Assembly: GCF_905220365.1 (NCBI RefSeq) | Contig: NC_061146.1 | Span: 9,241,538-9,305,537, forward strand | Length of the DNA stretch: 64,000 nt | Direction of reading: 5' to 3' | DNA from: Vanessa cardui | Lineage: Eukaryota > Arthropoda > Insecta > Lepidoptera > Nymphalidae | In this document: in pieces, positions 1-10,399 of the stretch | Position numbering within the stretch: the first letter of the stretch is position 1 | How the letters are laid out: the number at the start of each line of letters is the position of its first letter | Notes under the pieces: generated by a model | What the model was told of the DNA's origin: nothing | Seen by the model: the letters and a program-made list of their open reading frames with translations, nothing else | Database searches by the model: none | Program-made: the position numbers and the translations under genes

Positions 1-218
1 AACGAATTAGATGATTAAAATCTTATTTTAATAATTGTTTTAATGCACCTTTAAAATAAATGTTATTAGTCGAAGCGTTATACTAGCAACACCGACATAA
101 ATTAAGTGGGAAACGGGTCAATGGCACGGAATTTAGCGAATTGACACTTTTTTGACGTTTTATATAATCATAAAAAAAAGTTAAAATTATGAACATAATT
201 TTTAATGTAACACCTTTT

Positions 219-553
219 AAGAAGGTTTGGAACATATTCCATCACGCTGTTCCAATGCGGGTTGGTGGAACACACATGTGGCAGAATTTCTATGAAATTT
301 GTCACATGCAGGTTTCCTCACGATGTTTTCCTTCACCGCAGAGCACGAGATCAAAATCAAAATCAAAATAAACTTTATTCAAGTAGGCTTTTATAAGCAC
401 TTTTGAATCGTCATTTTACAATTAAGTGAAGCTAAGATTTAGATGAATTATAAAGACAAATTACGCACATGAAACAGCGGTGCTTGCCTGGGTTTGAACC
501 TGCAATCATCAGTTAAGATGCACGCGTTCTAACCACTGGGCCATCTAGACTCA
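219..553 (-). mobile_element. SINE-A (Metulj-like tRNA-derived SINE), split copy
   Basis: This is the first copy of the dominant family. Read on the minus strand, the full element has a tRNA-like head with a pol III A box (tggcccagtggt) and B box (ggttcaaaccc). A body of about 200 bp follows, and then a 3' end in caggctgttgttgttg. This copy lacks the last ~50 bp of the 3' end. It is interrupted at 351-440 by a LINE-tail fragment. The tRNA-like head lies at about 490-553, with a mutated A-box end. The family resembles the Metulj SINEs of Heliconius by recollection of their consensus, not by a search. Confidence 0.85.
351..440 (-). mobile_element. LINE-tail fragment nested in SINE-A
   Basis: The 3' end of a non-LTR element, in minus orientation. 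It carries a repeated TTTTGA tail (seen here as atcaaaatcaaaatc) next to a conserved aataaactttattcaagt block. It interrupts the SINE between gagcacgagat and gaattataaag, with a possible 4-bp target duplication (agat). The short hexamer tail and heavy 5' truncation suggest RTE-type or similar LINE retroposition. No coding sequence remains. Confidence 0.7.
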
Positions 554-558
554 ACTTG

Positions 559-640
559 TGGTAGCTTCACTTAATTTTTAAATGACAATTCAAAACTGCT
601 TGTAAAAGCCTACTTGAATAAAGTTTATTTTGATTTTGAT
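559..640 (+). mobile_element. LINE-tail fragment
   Basis: Same family as the insert at 351-440 but in plus orientation, running from gtggtagcttcac to the TTTTGA tail. The two copies flank the tRNA-like head of the SINE as an inverted pair. Confidence 0.7.
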
Positions 641-1079
641 GTGAAGATCATGAATACTAAAAAAAACATTATATTGACGTTTTTTTCACTAGTCTTAAGT
701 GGATATACAGCTGTCCATCCGCTATTCCCAAAAACTCCTAAATGTACCAACTTTTATGACGAATATTTTATATCCTTTCAAATTACCCAACTTTCGTCTT
801 CAAAGAAGTTATATATTTTTAAGATACACGATAACTAGTTAAACGTGTTTTTCTTCGAGGCACGCAACGATAAGAGTTTTCTGAGTGAGTCAACATCCGT
901 AAAGTTCAGTGAGAATTTTATTCGAAGAAATGTTTTCTATGAAAATGAGCCATTCTTCTAAGAAATGCCAACGATTGCTCAAGGTAAACAACTGTGACAC
1001 ACTTATCTAATACCGTCGTATGTATATTTAAATATTATTTGAACTTATATTTCAAGCGGACAAAGAAATCGACAGATAT

Positions 1080-1250
1080 GAGTGGTCATCATTACCCATA
1101 GACTTTGGTGGAAAACTTTATATTTATAGGAAGGGATAATACATAATCAGGAAATAGTCTACCGCCAGCAAAACTTCATGTTGTTTTTCAGTTTAAAGGG
1201 TGAGTGAGTCAGTGTAACTACTGACACAAGTAACATAACATAGTACTGCT
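1080..1250. repeat. Decayed REP1 fragments
   Basis: Two rearranged pieces of REP1: one resembling agtggtcaccatcacccatagac, and one resembling ctaccgcc...gggtgagtgagtcagtgtaac. They lie in opposite senses relative to the consensus, so this is a scrambled old copy. Confidence 0.45.
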
Positions 1251-1294
1251 GACAAAGAGATATTAGAAATGATTGTACATTACATACATATATA

Positions 1295-1353
1295 ATTGTA
1301 TTTTAACTAACATGACTGTAGTTTTAAATGTTGAAAAAAAGTAACCACTGATT
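1295..1353 (+). mobile_element. LINE-tail family, internal fragment
   Basis: Matches the upstream part of the LINE-tail consensus (ttaactaacatgactgta followed by aaatgttgaaaaaaagtaac). The terminal hexamer tail is missing. Confidence 0.5.
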
Positions 1354-1699
1354 TCAACCTACCAACACGACACGAAGCAACCAATAAACTATAAACAAAA
1401 ACTAAATATTAGAAAACGCATTAACGATAGGTTTGAACTCGTAATTTTTGATAAAGTTCCACGTGCAAAACCACTGGACCATCTCGTCGAGATATTTTCA
1501 ATTACGATACTGACGCCTTGATATCAAAATGTTTAGAAGTATATCATAAGAGTGTAAAACGAAATTCAATCTTAGATTTTACAACTTTCACAGGGAAACG
1601 ACGACACCTTTAAAAAGATAAAATCGTTGAAAAAGTTATAAAAATATTAGTCCAAATATTCTTTTGAAAATAAAATATTAATCATTTAATATCTATACA

Positions 1700-1865
1700 T
1701 AAAATGAAATTGGAATGTCTGTTTGTAATATCAAAATAGCCCTTTTTACTCAATTCATATTATGTATGTAAAAGAACATTTTTTTGTCTATTTGTTCCGG
1801 CTAATCTCTAGAACGTCTGGACCCATTTTGACGGGACTTTATTTGAACTTTATAAATGTCTCTAA
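1700..1865 (+). mobile_element. Helitron-like fragment H1
   Basis: Carries the H1 family block: gtctgtttgtaat, then tttgttccggctaatctct, then a gacgggactttat block. The CTAG-ending 3' terminus seen at 49.2 kb is missing. Non-autonomous, with no coding capacity. Confidence 0.45.
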
Positions 1866-2095
1866 GTGTGCTAAAACGTTACTACTTTTTCCTTCGTGGT
1901 TAATTGTATTATAGCTTACCGCCTGGCCACGGCCACGCGAATATTTGCCAGGCGCTTACTAGCGTACCACCCTGGCTTTACACGGGCTTCACAAGTTATA
2001 TAGATTTTCTGTGAACTAAAACTAACATAACTTTTTGTTTTTTTTTTTAAATCCTTACCCCATCTGTGTGATGCGATATACACATAAGATAACAT

Positions 2096-2290
2096 TAACA
2101 GCCTGTAAATGTCCCACTGCTGGACTAGGTCTCTTCTCTACTCTTCTACCTTTGAGGAGAAGGTTTGGTTTCCATCACTGTTCCAAAGCGGGTTTGGGAA
2201 TACACATGGGGTAGAATTGCGTTGAAATTATACACATACAGGTTTCTCCACATTTTCCTTTACCATGGTGAACGAAATGAATTGTAAACA
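2096..2290 (-). mobile_element. SINE-A, head missing
   Basis: Starts with the SINE 3' end (cagcctgtaaatgtcccact) and runs to the middle of the body, where it abuts REP1 at 2294. The tRNA-like head is absent. Divergence is high, so it is old. Confidence 0.75.
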
Positions 2291-2293
2291 CTA

Positions 2294-2561
2294 GGTGGAA
2301 GGGCTTCGTGCAAGCCCACCTGGGTAGGTACCACCCACTCATCAGATATTCTACCGCTAAACAATAAAACGCAGTATTGTTGTGTTCCGGTTTGAAGGGT
2401 GAGTGAGCCAGTGTAACTAAATTCACAACGGACATAGCATCTTAGTTTTCAAGGTTGGTGGCGCATTGACGATGTAAGCAATAGTTAATATTTCTTACAG
2501 TGTCATTGTCTATGGGTGATGGTGACCGCTTACCATCAGGTGGCTTATAAGCTCATCAGGC
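2294..2561 (+). repeat. REP1 dispersed repeat (~280 bp)
   Basis: First good copy of REP1. Consensus order is: gggctttgtgcaagcccg, a polymorphic tggtaccacccactcatcag block, ctaccgcc, a gtgttccggtttgaagggtg block, a cacaagggacataacatctt block, and finally a gtgaccacttaccatcaggt block, usually followed by ccataaaa. The A-rich end suggests a LINE-mobilised SINE-like element, but I see no clear A and B boxes. I do not know an established name for it. Confidence 0.75.
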
Positions 2562-3366
2562 AAATTTAGTGGTGCTTGATTATGATTAAACTAAATAAAT
2601 ATTTATGTATAAAAAATGCAGTTGTATTTCATAATATTTGAGATCAAAGCTACATAGCCTTTGATAATGTTGAATCAGAATTCTCAGAAACTAAATTTGT
2701 TTATGATATCGAAGTTACCCACATCACAATACATGATACAAGTCCAAAATAACAGATATCAATACAAATATTGATTTGAACTATTGTACCCTAAATTGTC
2801 GAACAAACCCAATTCGTGTTCCAATGATTGTCCAATCGTGAAACCTATTTAATAATCCACATGGAATGCTTGCGAACACATTGATGAGGAATTTGCTCTT
2901 CAACTTTCATCACACAATTGTATTTAACAGATAAAAATAAATGTATAACCATTTTTTAAGCTTAAAAATTAAAAGAAAGTAAGGGCTGTAAATGAATAAA
3001 TAACCACATACGTCCAAATCTACTCACTACTCCAAGGGCGAATTTCGACAGCAAAAGGGACAAAAAAAAATTGAACACAACTGTTATTAAAATTCCGTCT
3101 GAATCAAAATAATAGTAAAAATAGCTTAATAACCTACACATATATATAAAAACGAAATACCAATCATTAATTAATCACGAAATCACAGAAACCTACAAAC
3201 TTGAAATTTGGCAGATAGGTTCCTTTAGGGCTTAGACATTCACTAGTACGGATTTTACGAAATTTCACCCCTAAGGGGGTAATTAATGTCGCCTAGGTAG
3301 AGTAGCAGATTCAACTGGTATTGCATAAAATTATATACAATGGAACAAGAAAGAAAAAAGTAAAAT
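2562..3366. other. No recognisable feature
   Basis: AT-rich DNA. I see no repeat, no credible open frame and no splice-like signals. Confidence 0.5.
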
Positions 3367-3665
3367 AACAGCCTGTAATTTCCCACTGCTGAGATAAGGC
3401 CTCCTCTTCCATTAAGGTGAGGGTTTGGAACATATTCCACCACACTGTTCCAATGCGGGTTGGTGGAATGCAATTCTGCTACATGGTAGAATTTCGATGA
3501 AATTAGACACATGCAGGTTTCCTCACGATGTTTTCCTTCACCGCCGAACACGACATGAATTACAAACAGAAATTAAGCAATATATACATATAGTGGTGCT
3601 TGCCTGGGTTAGTACCCGCAATCATTGGTTAAGATGCACGCGTTCTAACCACTGGGCCATCTCAG
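3367..3665 (-). mobile_element. SINE-A, near full length, TTTAC-tail subfamily
   Basis: Complete from the 3' end (aacagcctgtaatttccc) to the A box (gggccatctcag). It has the diagnostic tccattaagg block and an agtaaaat-type tail instead of the (TTG)n tail, defining the second SINE-A subfamily. A 106-codon frame across it is fortuitous. Confidence 0.9.
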
Positions 3666-5160
3666 AAAGAACGAAAGAGAAAATAAAACTTAATTTTAAA
3701 ATGAGTTTATTATTAAACTTCATGATCAGTTCAACCGATCATTGAATAACTATTAACAAACGAACGTAACAATTACAATATTAGCGAGATTACGTCACCA
3801 ATCCAAAGCATCCCTAATCTCTGTCTCAGAGATAGCAGTTTGTTCGTACTAATGGTTCTGAGCAAACGTTGTTGATGCGAGAAGGAAATGCCGTATTTAT
3901 CTTGATTTATCAAACAGTTAAAGTAATTTATTGCTTAAAACTGTATTACGATGACGTTCACGCCGCTGATTGGTCGGATAAAAAATGGTCGTTTTCTATT
4001 GGTGGATTTGTATGTGATACGATTTTGTATTTGTTTAAATTAGTTAATTGTTCAAATTGTAGGTTTTGATAATGGATTATAGAATATATTTTTCGGGAAT
4101 ATTTTTGATTATCCCAAAATACTTCATTTTTTAAACGTGTATACGATTTTCTTTACTACCTACTATAGGTTTGAACTCAGAACCTCGAGATCAACAGCCA
4201 TGTACAGCCTTCGAGGCTAACACAAGCGATTACTTAAACGCATCTAATGATATAAAGATCTTCAAAAACCTTATTAATATAACTCATATTTTTGTATATG
4301 TTACAGTTTTTGCCTTCGTCTGCTAGAAATTGTTTTGGCCGATAATGCTCTCTTTATATACATTGACGTATTAATAAAACTAACTTGTATCTATCTTCTA
4401 TAAAATATTATAATATATTAGTTCTAAATTCAGAATTAAAAATAGAAAGACTTAAATTTACTATATATTCTATATAATATAATTAGTGTGATGGCCAACA
4501 TCCATTACCTAAGCAAGTAGGTAAATAGAATAAAAAAAAAAAAAGCAAAGGCCAAAAATATTCAGCCTAAAAATAATTTTTAAACCCATTTAAATTAATC
4601 ATAGAAATTATTCACTACAAAGGCTAGAACGCAAAAATAGTCGAGTACTTCGCATTTATATTTATTAAATGGTACCTGATTAAAAGATAAAACAATTTAC
4701 CGACATATTTACGCTAGCCCACTTTCAGTTTAAATTCTTCGCGAGATAAGCTACCCTTTATATAATTATACTCGCGGCATTGAAAATGTTATACCTCACG
4801 ATTCGATATCTTTACCAATTTATTTAAAAAAAAACTTAAAATATTATCTATATAATTTAGGTAATGAAATATAATTGCCAGTTCGAAATATGAAATCAAA
4901 AATTCATTATTTTATAAACTTATTTCTTAAAACCACGAACTAGTTATTCGCCATGATATGACGTCATACGCCTGTTTTCAATTCTTAGTTTCGCCAATTA
5001 TGTGTTATCTGTAACCTAACATGTGTCAAATTAACTGTCAGCGTACACGGGCTTTGTCCTTTTATTATTTTCATAACCAATGTAAGTCATTGAATTAGTG
5101 TAACTTATTTTATGTACTGAGACGTTTTCGTAATATATAATATCTGACAATACTAATTTT
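3666..5160. other. No recognisable feature
   Basis: Nearly 1.5 kb of AT-rich sequence with a 13-A run near 4532. I recognise neither repeats nor exons. This is one of the longest unexplained stretches in the window. Confidence 0.5.
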
Positions 5161-5452
5161 TTTTTATGGTATATGTTGGCGGACGAGCATATGGGCCACC
5201 TGATGGTAAGTGGTCACCATCACCCATAGACAATGACGGTGTTAGAAATATTAACTATTCCTTACATCGTCAATGTGCCACCAACCTTGGGAACTAAGAT
5301 GTTATGTCCCTTGTGCCTGTAGTTACACTGACTCACTCACCCTTCAAACCAGAACACAACAGTACTGAGTACTGTTATTTGGCGGTAGAATAACTGATGA
5401 GTGGGTGATACCTACCCAGGAGGGCTTGCAGAAAGCCCTACCACCAAGTAAA
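5161..5452 (-). repeat. REP1, full length
   Basis: Runs from the reversed 3' end (tatggtatatgttggcgg) through ctgatggtaagtggtcacc to agggcttgcagaaagcccta. Well preserved. Confidence 0.85.
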
Positions 5453-5895
5453 TCTAGTGAAACATATCGTGAAATAAATTCTGTAACTTAAACAGTTTTT
5501 AATATGTTAATATCATGACTGCGGCCCCCCTATAGTTTATTTTTCCACCTTGCCTACCAAGAGGTAGCCGACCGCTGTTTTAAATAATACCCTCTCCTAA
5601 ATTACATTTGAACAATGTGATATTCAATTGCGTTTTCAAATTTGGAAGTGACTTCAAACGACGCAAAAGGTTAAAAATAGTTAATTAATAATAAGCGCAT
5701 TTAATTACGCAGACAATTGACGTCACGTCCACGGACCAAAATGGCTGGTATCTAATGGAATTTCGTCAAATTACGATTGAATTAAAATTTTAGATAATTG
5801 TTATTAAAAATGAGACACTTTTCAAAAATGGTTTTAAAACATCATTGTTCGTTACTTTAGATAAAATTTTGCAAGCTGTTTTACTATATTTACTA

Positions 5896-6058
5896 GTAGG
5901 CCGATCTCCCCGGTCTAGTAGTGTGTACACCGGTTTCCGTCCGAGTCGAGTCAAGTTCATTAGTTTTCTATGTTGTCTTGGATCATTTTTTGGACTGTCG
6001 TTACTTCTGATTTTCCATAACAAAAGTGCTTTAGCTACTTACATTGGGATCAGAGTCG
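5896..6058 (+). mobile_element. SINE-B, second tRNA-derived SINE family
   Basis: The SINE-B consensus has an A-box-like ggtcgagtagtgtgtacacc, then a B-box-like segment around gattcc. A cattagttttctatgttgtc block follows, then ttacttctgattttccataa, then gctttagctacttacattgg. It ends in gtgatgttgtccaatat. This copy lacks that last end and has lost part of the B-box region. Confidence 0.7.
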
Positions 6059-6074
6059 TAATAAAACTACTCAT

Positions 6075-6340
6075 ACATACATACATAACATAAATTTATG
6101 TGACTACATTAATTTACCAATCGATACATATATTATTTATCCGCTTGTTGTATATAATTATATCCTTTTACCTCCCATCCACGAATGTAGCTTTCTTCTG
6201 CCCTGCCCGTTCAAATTCCACCGTCTTTTGTTTTTCTCGTGCCAGGCAGTACCAGTCGCCGCACTACGCCACGAGAGAAAGTGACGGGAGTCTCACAATA
6301 CGGTGTCGATAACCGAATCAATAATTATACTAATAAATGT
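6075..6340 (+). repeat. REP2 dispersed repeat
   Basis: About 260 bp that recurs inverted at 46500-46755. Shared blocks include ttaatttaccaatcgataca, the gtgccaggcagtacca region and the gggagtctcacaatacggt block. No family name recognised. A 70-codon frame here is not supported as a gene. Confidence 0.6.
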
Positions 6341-6669
6341 TATTTCAAATTATAACGTATTTAAAAATTAAATCCGTACTAAATATTATTATTTCAATTG
6401 AAATTATATAAGTATATTGGAGCTGAGATGGACATAAAAATTCATGACAGATTAATGTATGTAATGTTGTCCAATATTTAAGATTTTCATATAATATGTT
6501 GATTTAATTGCAGTCGTAAATATGATATTAATTAAACGATGTAGTCGTTGCCTGTAAATGAGACTGCGCCAAATTCTAAAAGAGAGGGGTCGTTTTTTTC
6601 TTTTCTCCAATTACGAACTCTGAGCTTTAATTTACATGCATTTAATAGTTGTTTTTTTTTTTATTTCAG

Positions 6670-6691
6670 GTAACACGAACTGATTTTGTGC
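6670..6691 (+). other. Candidate recursive splice site / 22-nt microexon
   Basis: A run of thirteen T ends in atttcag and is followed immediately by gtaacac, so an acceptor and a donor abut with no exon between them. A second and stronger donor, gtaagt, follows 22 nt later at 6692. This matches the layout of a recursive splicing point or RS-exon in long insect introns. It is inferred from consensus only and could be chance in T-rich DNA. Confidence 0.35.
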
Positions 6692-7121
6692 GTAAGTAAC
6701 TTCATGAATACATCTTTTGAATTACTAATTGTATCCCGGCTTCGCACGCATTTTGAAGCTGTTCGTCAAGTTAAGTTGTTAAGTATAATAGATAATTTAA
6801 TGATACTCTGTTTTTCTCAACTATTAGCGAAATTTCATGTGTTGTTGATCAAAAGGTTGCTGGTCAAGTTGACAATTCAGAACCAACTTGACTATCATAC
6901 ATGTGTTTTTATCAATGCATTTTGTGTTAGTAGTGTAGTCAAGTGTTAAGTATAAAAGGTCCTTCCTTGGACTTCAATTATTCTTCATTATACGTTCATC
7001 AAAATCGGTTCAGCGGTTTGTACGTGAAAAATCACAGACAGTGTCAATACTCCCTATTAATGGGTGAAAAGTAACCCACGCCTGTCTTTAGGGATCAAGC
7101 TTGGTTTATATCTATAAGAAA

Positions 7122-7320
7122 AGCCTGTAAAATTCCCACCACTGGGCTAAGGCCTCCTCTCCCTTTGAGAAGGCTTAAAACATATTCCACCACCATAATT
7201 TAATACAAATGCCACATGTGTATTTCACCAACCCACATTGGAACAGCGTGGTGGAATATGTTCCGAATCTTCTCCTCAAGAGGGAGACGAGGCACAGCGG
7301 TAGGAAATTTACAGGCTGTC
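7122..7320. repeat. Head-to-head SINE-A tail pair (fold-back)
   Basis: A minus-strand SINE-A 3' piece at 7122-7190 faces a plus-strand 3' piece at 7196-7320. Both ends are the SINE tail, so the region is an imperfect palindrome of about 200 bp that could fold back in RNA. Confidence 0.7.
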
Positions 7321-7649
7321 AAACTTAACGCCTGTCCATGTAATATATAAATGAAACGCGTAATACACAGTCTGTCAGGCTCTTTAAATAAGTATAAACG
7401 GATTATTAATTAATATTAATGTCTCGTCCAGACAATCGCAATTCCAATTCAACGGGGAAATACCAACTTATATAATTTTTAAAATTCCACCCGGTCACGA
7501 CTTGCATTAATTTATTTTAATAAATGTATTTTATTTCATTGTAAAATACTAAAGTATGTTTTTCGGAGATTATATATTTATATAGTAATAATATGCTGTA
7601 TGCTGCGTGGAATTAATACTTGTAGACTTCCAGGCAGTTTGTATTACAC

Positions 7650-7795
7650 GTATATAATTGTATTTAACTAACATGACCGTATTTTTAAATGTTGAAAAAG
7701 AGTAGCTACTTAGTTACTAGCCGGTTCTTTTTGGTAGAATCTACTTTTCCATCCGATGGTAGTTCTTGAATAAAGTATATTTTGATTTTCATCGG
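7650..7795 (+). mobile_element. LINE-tail fragment
   Basis: Runs from ttaactaacatgaccgta through agaatctacttttccatcc to gaataaagtatattttgat, with part of the middle deleted. Confidence 0.7.
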
Positions 7796-7959
7796 TAAAA
7801 TAAGTGTGTAGGCAGTTACACAGCAAGCCTTACACAAAGCCTTTCTAAATTAAATTAAGAGTTCTAAAGCATATATCTTTATGCTTTTTTTTTCATGCAT
7901 ATATTTGCGATTATATAACTATAACTACGTTATATAATCGTAAATCGACGTTTAAGTAG

Positions 7960-8528
7960 ATTCCAAACTATCATGGCAACCGCATTTAGATTATTTGCAA
8001 ACTAAAATAACATCACTGACTGGAGCTTTACGCAGGTGTGTCCGATGTATTCCATATAAAGTTCGAACTATTATTTATAACTCATTGGCTAAACCCTCAC
8101 TTGAATATTTAATAGAAGTATGGGGATCTGCAAACAAAACTAATTTAAAAGATTTACAAATATCACAAAACAAACTATTAAAAACACTACACCAACTGGA
8201 CTACCGCTTTCCAACCAAAGAACTTTACAAGAAAACTAATACACTATCTATAGCACAATTATACAAATACAAAACATGCATACTTATAAGAAAAATTCTC
8301 TCAGGATCTATACACACACAAACTACTTTTAAGACTAAATCACACAAATACTATACACGAAATATACATAAATTACAAATACCTAAGTCTAGAACTAAAC
8401 ATTATGGTAACAAAACTATACAATTTGAAGGAGCGCTAATGTACAATAATCTACCGAAAGAAATATTTAACGAAAAATCTTTTTTGAAATTTAAAACTAA
8501 ATTAAAAACATACTGTCAAACTTTATAA
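7960..8528 (+). pseudogene. LINE reverse transcriptase, C-terminal remnant
   Basis: The frame is open from 7956 to a stop at 8526-8528, about 188 codons. It begins with SWQPHLDYLQTKI, equivalent to the post-catalytic thumb segment in which Jockey/CR1-group proteins read '..SW..HI..L..K'. It continues with IYNSLAKPSLEYLIEVWGS, matching the 'Y.SL..P.LEY...VWG' motif of the same group. No catalytic residues are present because the palm lies upstream of the truncation. The remaining frame has no stops, so the insertion is fairly recent. It is not the same family as the intact LINE at 40.5 kb. Confidence 0.75.
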
Positions 8529-8656
8529 TTATGTTTGAATGTTTGTATAAATAAGGTCACCATTAAATATATATATGTTTATTATTATGTTACTAGTTTA
8601 AGTTTCCTATGTAAGTGAACTTTGTTCTTAATGGGAAATAAATCATCTCTAAAATC
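7960..8656 (+). mobile_element. 5'-truncated non-LTR retrotransposon
   Basis: A 697-bp insert that interrupts MITE-N, flanked by the 7-bp duplication taagtag (7953-7959 and 8657-8663). It contains the last part of a reverse transcriptase ORF and a ~130-bp 3' UTR. The extreme 5' truncation is typical of target-primed reverse transcription. Confidence 0.75.
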
Positions 8657-8879
8657 TAAGTAGTCTAATATTTTTCATTTCATTTTACCTACGAGGGCTC
8701 TAAAAATATGTTAAATATGCAATTATTTTTATTACTTTTTAGTGCATATTTATTTGTTTTAAAATAGTTTTTTGTTTGAAGTTGGTGTTTCTTTTTGTTA
8801 AAATTTTATTTATATACGACAATATAGTGTCAATCAAGGGACACGCATCTATCTTATTCTTATATCTTTCACATGATTG

Positions 8880-9045
8880 CACGTGGCTGACACCGGCTCC
8901 ATAATACAATCGTAAGTCGACTTTTAGGTAGTCGAATATTTTTCATTTCATTTTTCATCATCATGAAGAATATCTTGAATACGCAATAATTTTGAACACT
9001 TTTTAGTACATACTTGAAGTCGGTTTTTCTTTTTGTTTAAATTTT
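8880..9045 (+). mobile_element. MITE-N copy N2, 5' truncated
   Basis: Contains gtggctgacaccggctcca, the cgacttttaggtagtc block, and a clean 3' inverted repeat ttgaagtcggttttt at 9014-9028. Confidence 0.65.
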
Positions 9046-9076
9046 TATTTATTTACCCGAGCGGAACCGGGTTTAC

Positions 9077-9386
9077 AACAACAACAACAACAAAAGCCTG
9101 TAAATTCCCAATGCTGGGCTAAAGGCCTCCTCTTCCTTTGAGGAGAAGGTTTGGAACATATTCCACAACGCTGTTCCAATGCGGGTTGGTGGAATACACA
9201 TGTGGCAGAATTTTTATGAAATTTGTCACATGCAGGTTTCCTCACGATGTTTTCCTTCACCGCTAAGCACGAGATGAATTGTAAAGACAAATTAAGCACA
9301 TGAATCAGCGGTGCTTGCCTGGGTTTTAACCCGCAATCATCGGTTAAGATGCACTCGTTCTAACTACTGGGCCTTCTCGACACTCG
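9077..9386 (-). mobile_element. SINE-A with 22-bp target-site duplication
   Basis: A near full-length copy of the (TTG)n-tail subfamily. It is flanked by direct repeats at 9055-9076 and 9387-9408 that differ at one base (acccgagcg[g/a]aaccgggtt...). The duplication is long and nearly perfect, which points to a comparatively recent insertion. Confidence 0.9.
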
Positions 9387-9663
9387 ACCCGAGCGAAACC
9401 GGGTTTACATCTCGGTAAATAATATTTATATAAAATATTTCATGATGATTTAATTACGCATATTCAAAGAAGTCAAAGAAAATACAAAATGCGTTTTAAT
9501 GTAAAGTTATTTGTGTGTGTCACGTGTCTTGTTAACGCTTAAGATTACATAAGTGGATATGATGACTCTCATAATAAGAAACATGTCGTTTGGTACAAAA
9601 ATTGTATGAAAATTAATTGTTGTGTTTTTTAAAAATCGAATTTTCAAATATGAAATATTATAG

Positions 9664-9903
9664 ACGACCTCCGTGGTCGAGTGGTGTCTACACCGGTTTT
9701 CATGGGTACGCCACTCCGAGGTCCCGGTTTTGATTCCTGGCCCAGCTAATGTAGAAAATTTATTAGTTTTCTATGTTGTTTTGGGTCTGGGTGTTTATGG
9801 TCATTACTTCTGATTTTCCATAACACATGTGCTTTAGCTACTTACATTATTAGTAGTATGTGGAGTAGTGTATGTGATGTTGTCCAATATTAAAAAAAAA
9901 AAA
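9664..9903 (+). mobile_element. SINE-B, full length
   Basis: The best SINE-B copy. The A-box-like cgtggtcgagtggtgtctac is at 9672. A degenerate B box, ggttttgattcctgg, follows. The conserved body runs to tgtgatgttgtccaatatta and a poly-A-rich tail. Confidence 0.85.
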
Positions 9904-9954
9904 GAAAAATAGAACAAATAGATACATTTTCATTCATTCAATCACTACCTACCT

Positions 9955-10130
9955 CTTACATATATAATAAAAATGAGTGTCTGTTTGTATTATTTGTAAT
10001 ACCGCCACTTACCTAATTAATTTTTGTGTCTGTCTGTCCGTTTGTTCCGGCTTACCTTTCGAAAATTTTGACGGGACTTTCAATGGCAGCTGATGTAATT
10101 GGACTAACTTAGGCAACATCAATAACTTTT
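9955..10130 (+). mobile_element. Helitron-like fragment H1
   Basis: Contains atgagtgtctgtttgtatt, gtctgtctgtccgtttgtt, and gggactttcaatggcagctg leading into taacttaggc. No CTAG terminus is seen. Confidence 0.45.
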
Positions 10131-10399
10131 TTTTTAATTCAAACGCTAGTATAACTCAAAAAAACACAGATAAAATTCTGATATAACTTGAACCAAGCAC
10201 CAAAGGGGCTGATAAACGCTTAAAGTTAGCATTGTTTTGCATAATAAACAGTTTCCAGCGTGAAGTCGGAGGTCTGTTTGTTTTTAGAATTAAAGATTTT
10301 ATCCGTCGTCAACGAGAGACTGAATTTCCAGTATTTTTTTTTCACCTTTCCAACTTTACACAGCTATTTAAGGAGGTCTAAATTGTTTATTTTATTTAA

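Larger units (their letters stand above)
7908..8815 (+). mobile_element. MITE-N copy N1, split by a LINE
   Basis: The MITE-N consensus has terminal inverted repeats aaccgacttcaa / ttgaagtcggtt and an internal ctaatatttttcatttcatt block. Here the left part is 7908-7959 and the right part is 8657-8815, separated by the LINE fragment. The 5' inverted repeat is missing, and the 3' one is decayed to ttgaagttggtgttt. Confidence 0.65.

Noticed and set aside
1180..1215. Pyrimidine tract plus AG and a nearby GGTGAGTGAG donor
   Set aside because: These bases belong to REP1 (gggtgagtgagtc block); the arrangement is a coincidence of that repeat.
2175..2435. Frames containing NLVTLAHSPFKPEHNN (also at 12556 and 62147)
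   Set aside because: The shared peptide is REP1 read through; these frames overlap REP1 and end in adjacent repeats.
3425..3745. 106-codon frame and similar 60-100-codon frames at 13535, 45524, 57851 and elsewhere
   Set aside because: They translate SINE-A on one strand or the other; the recurring peptides reflect the repeat, not genes.
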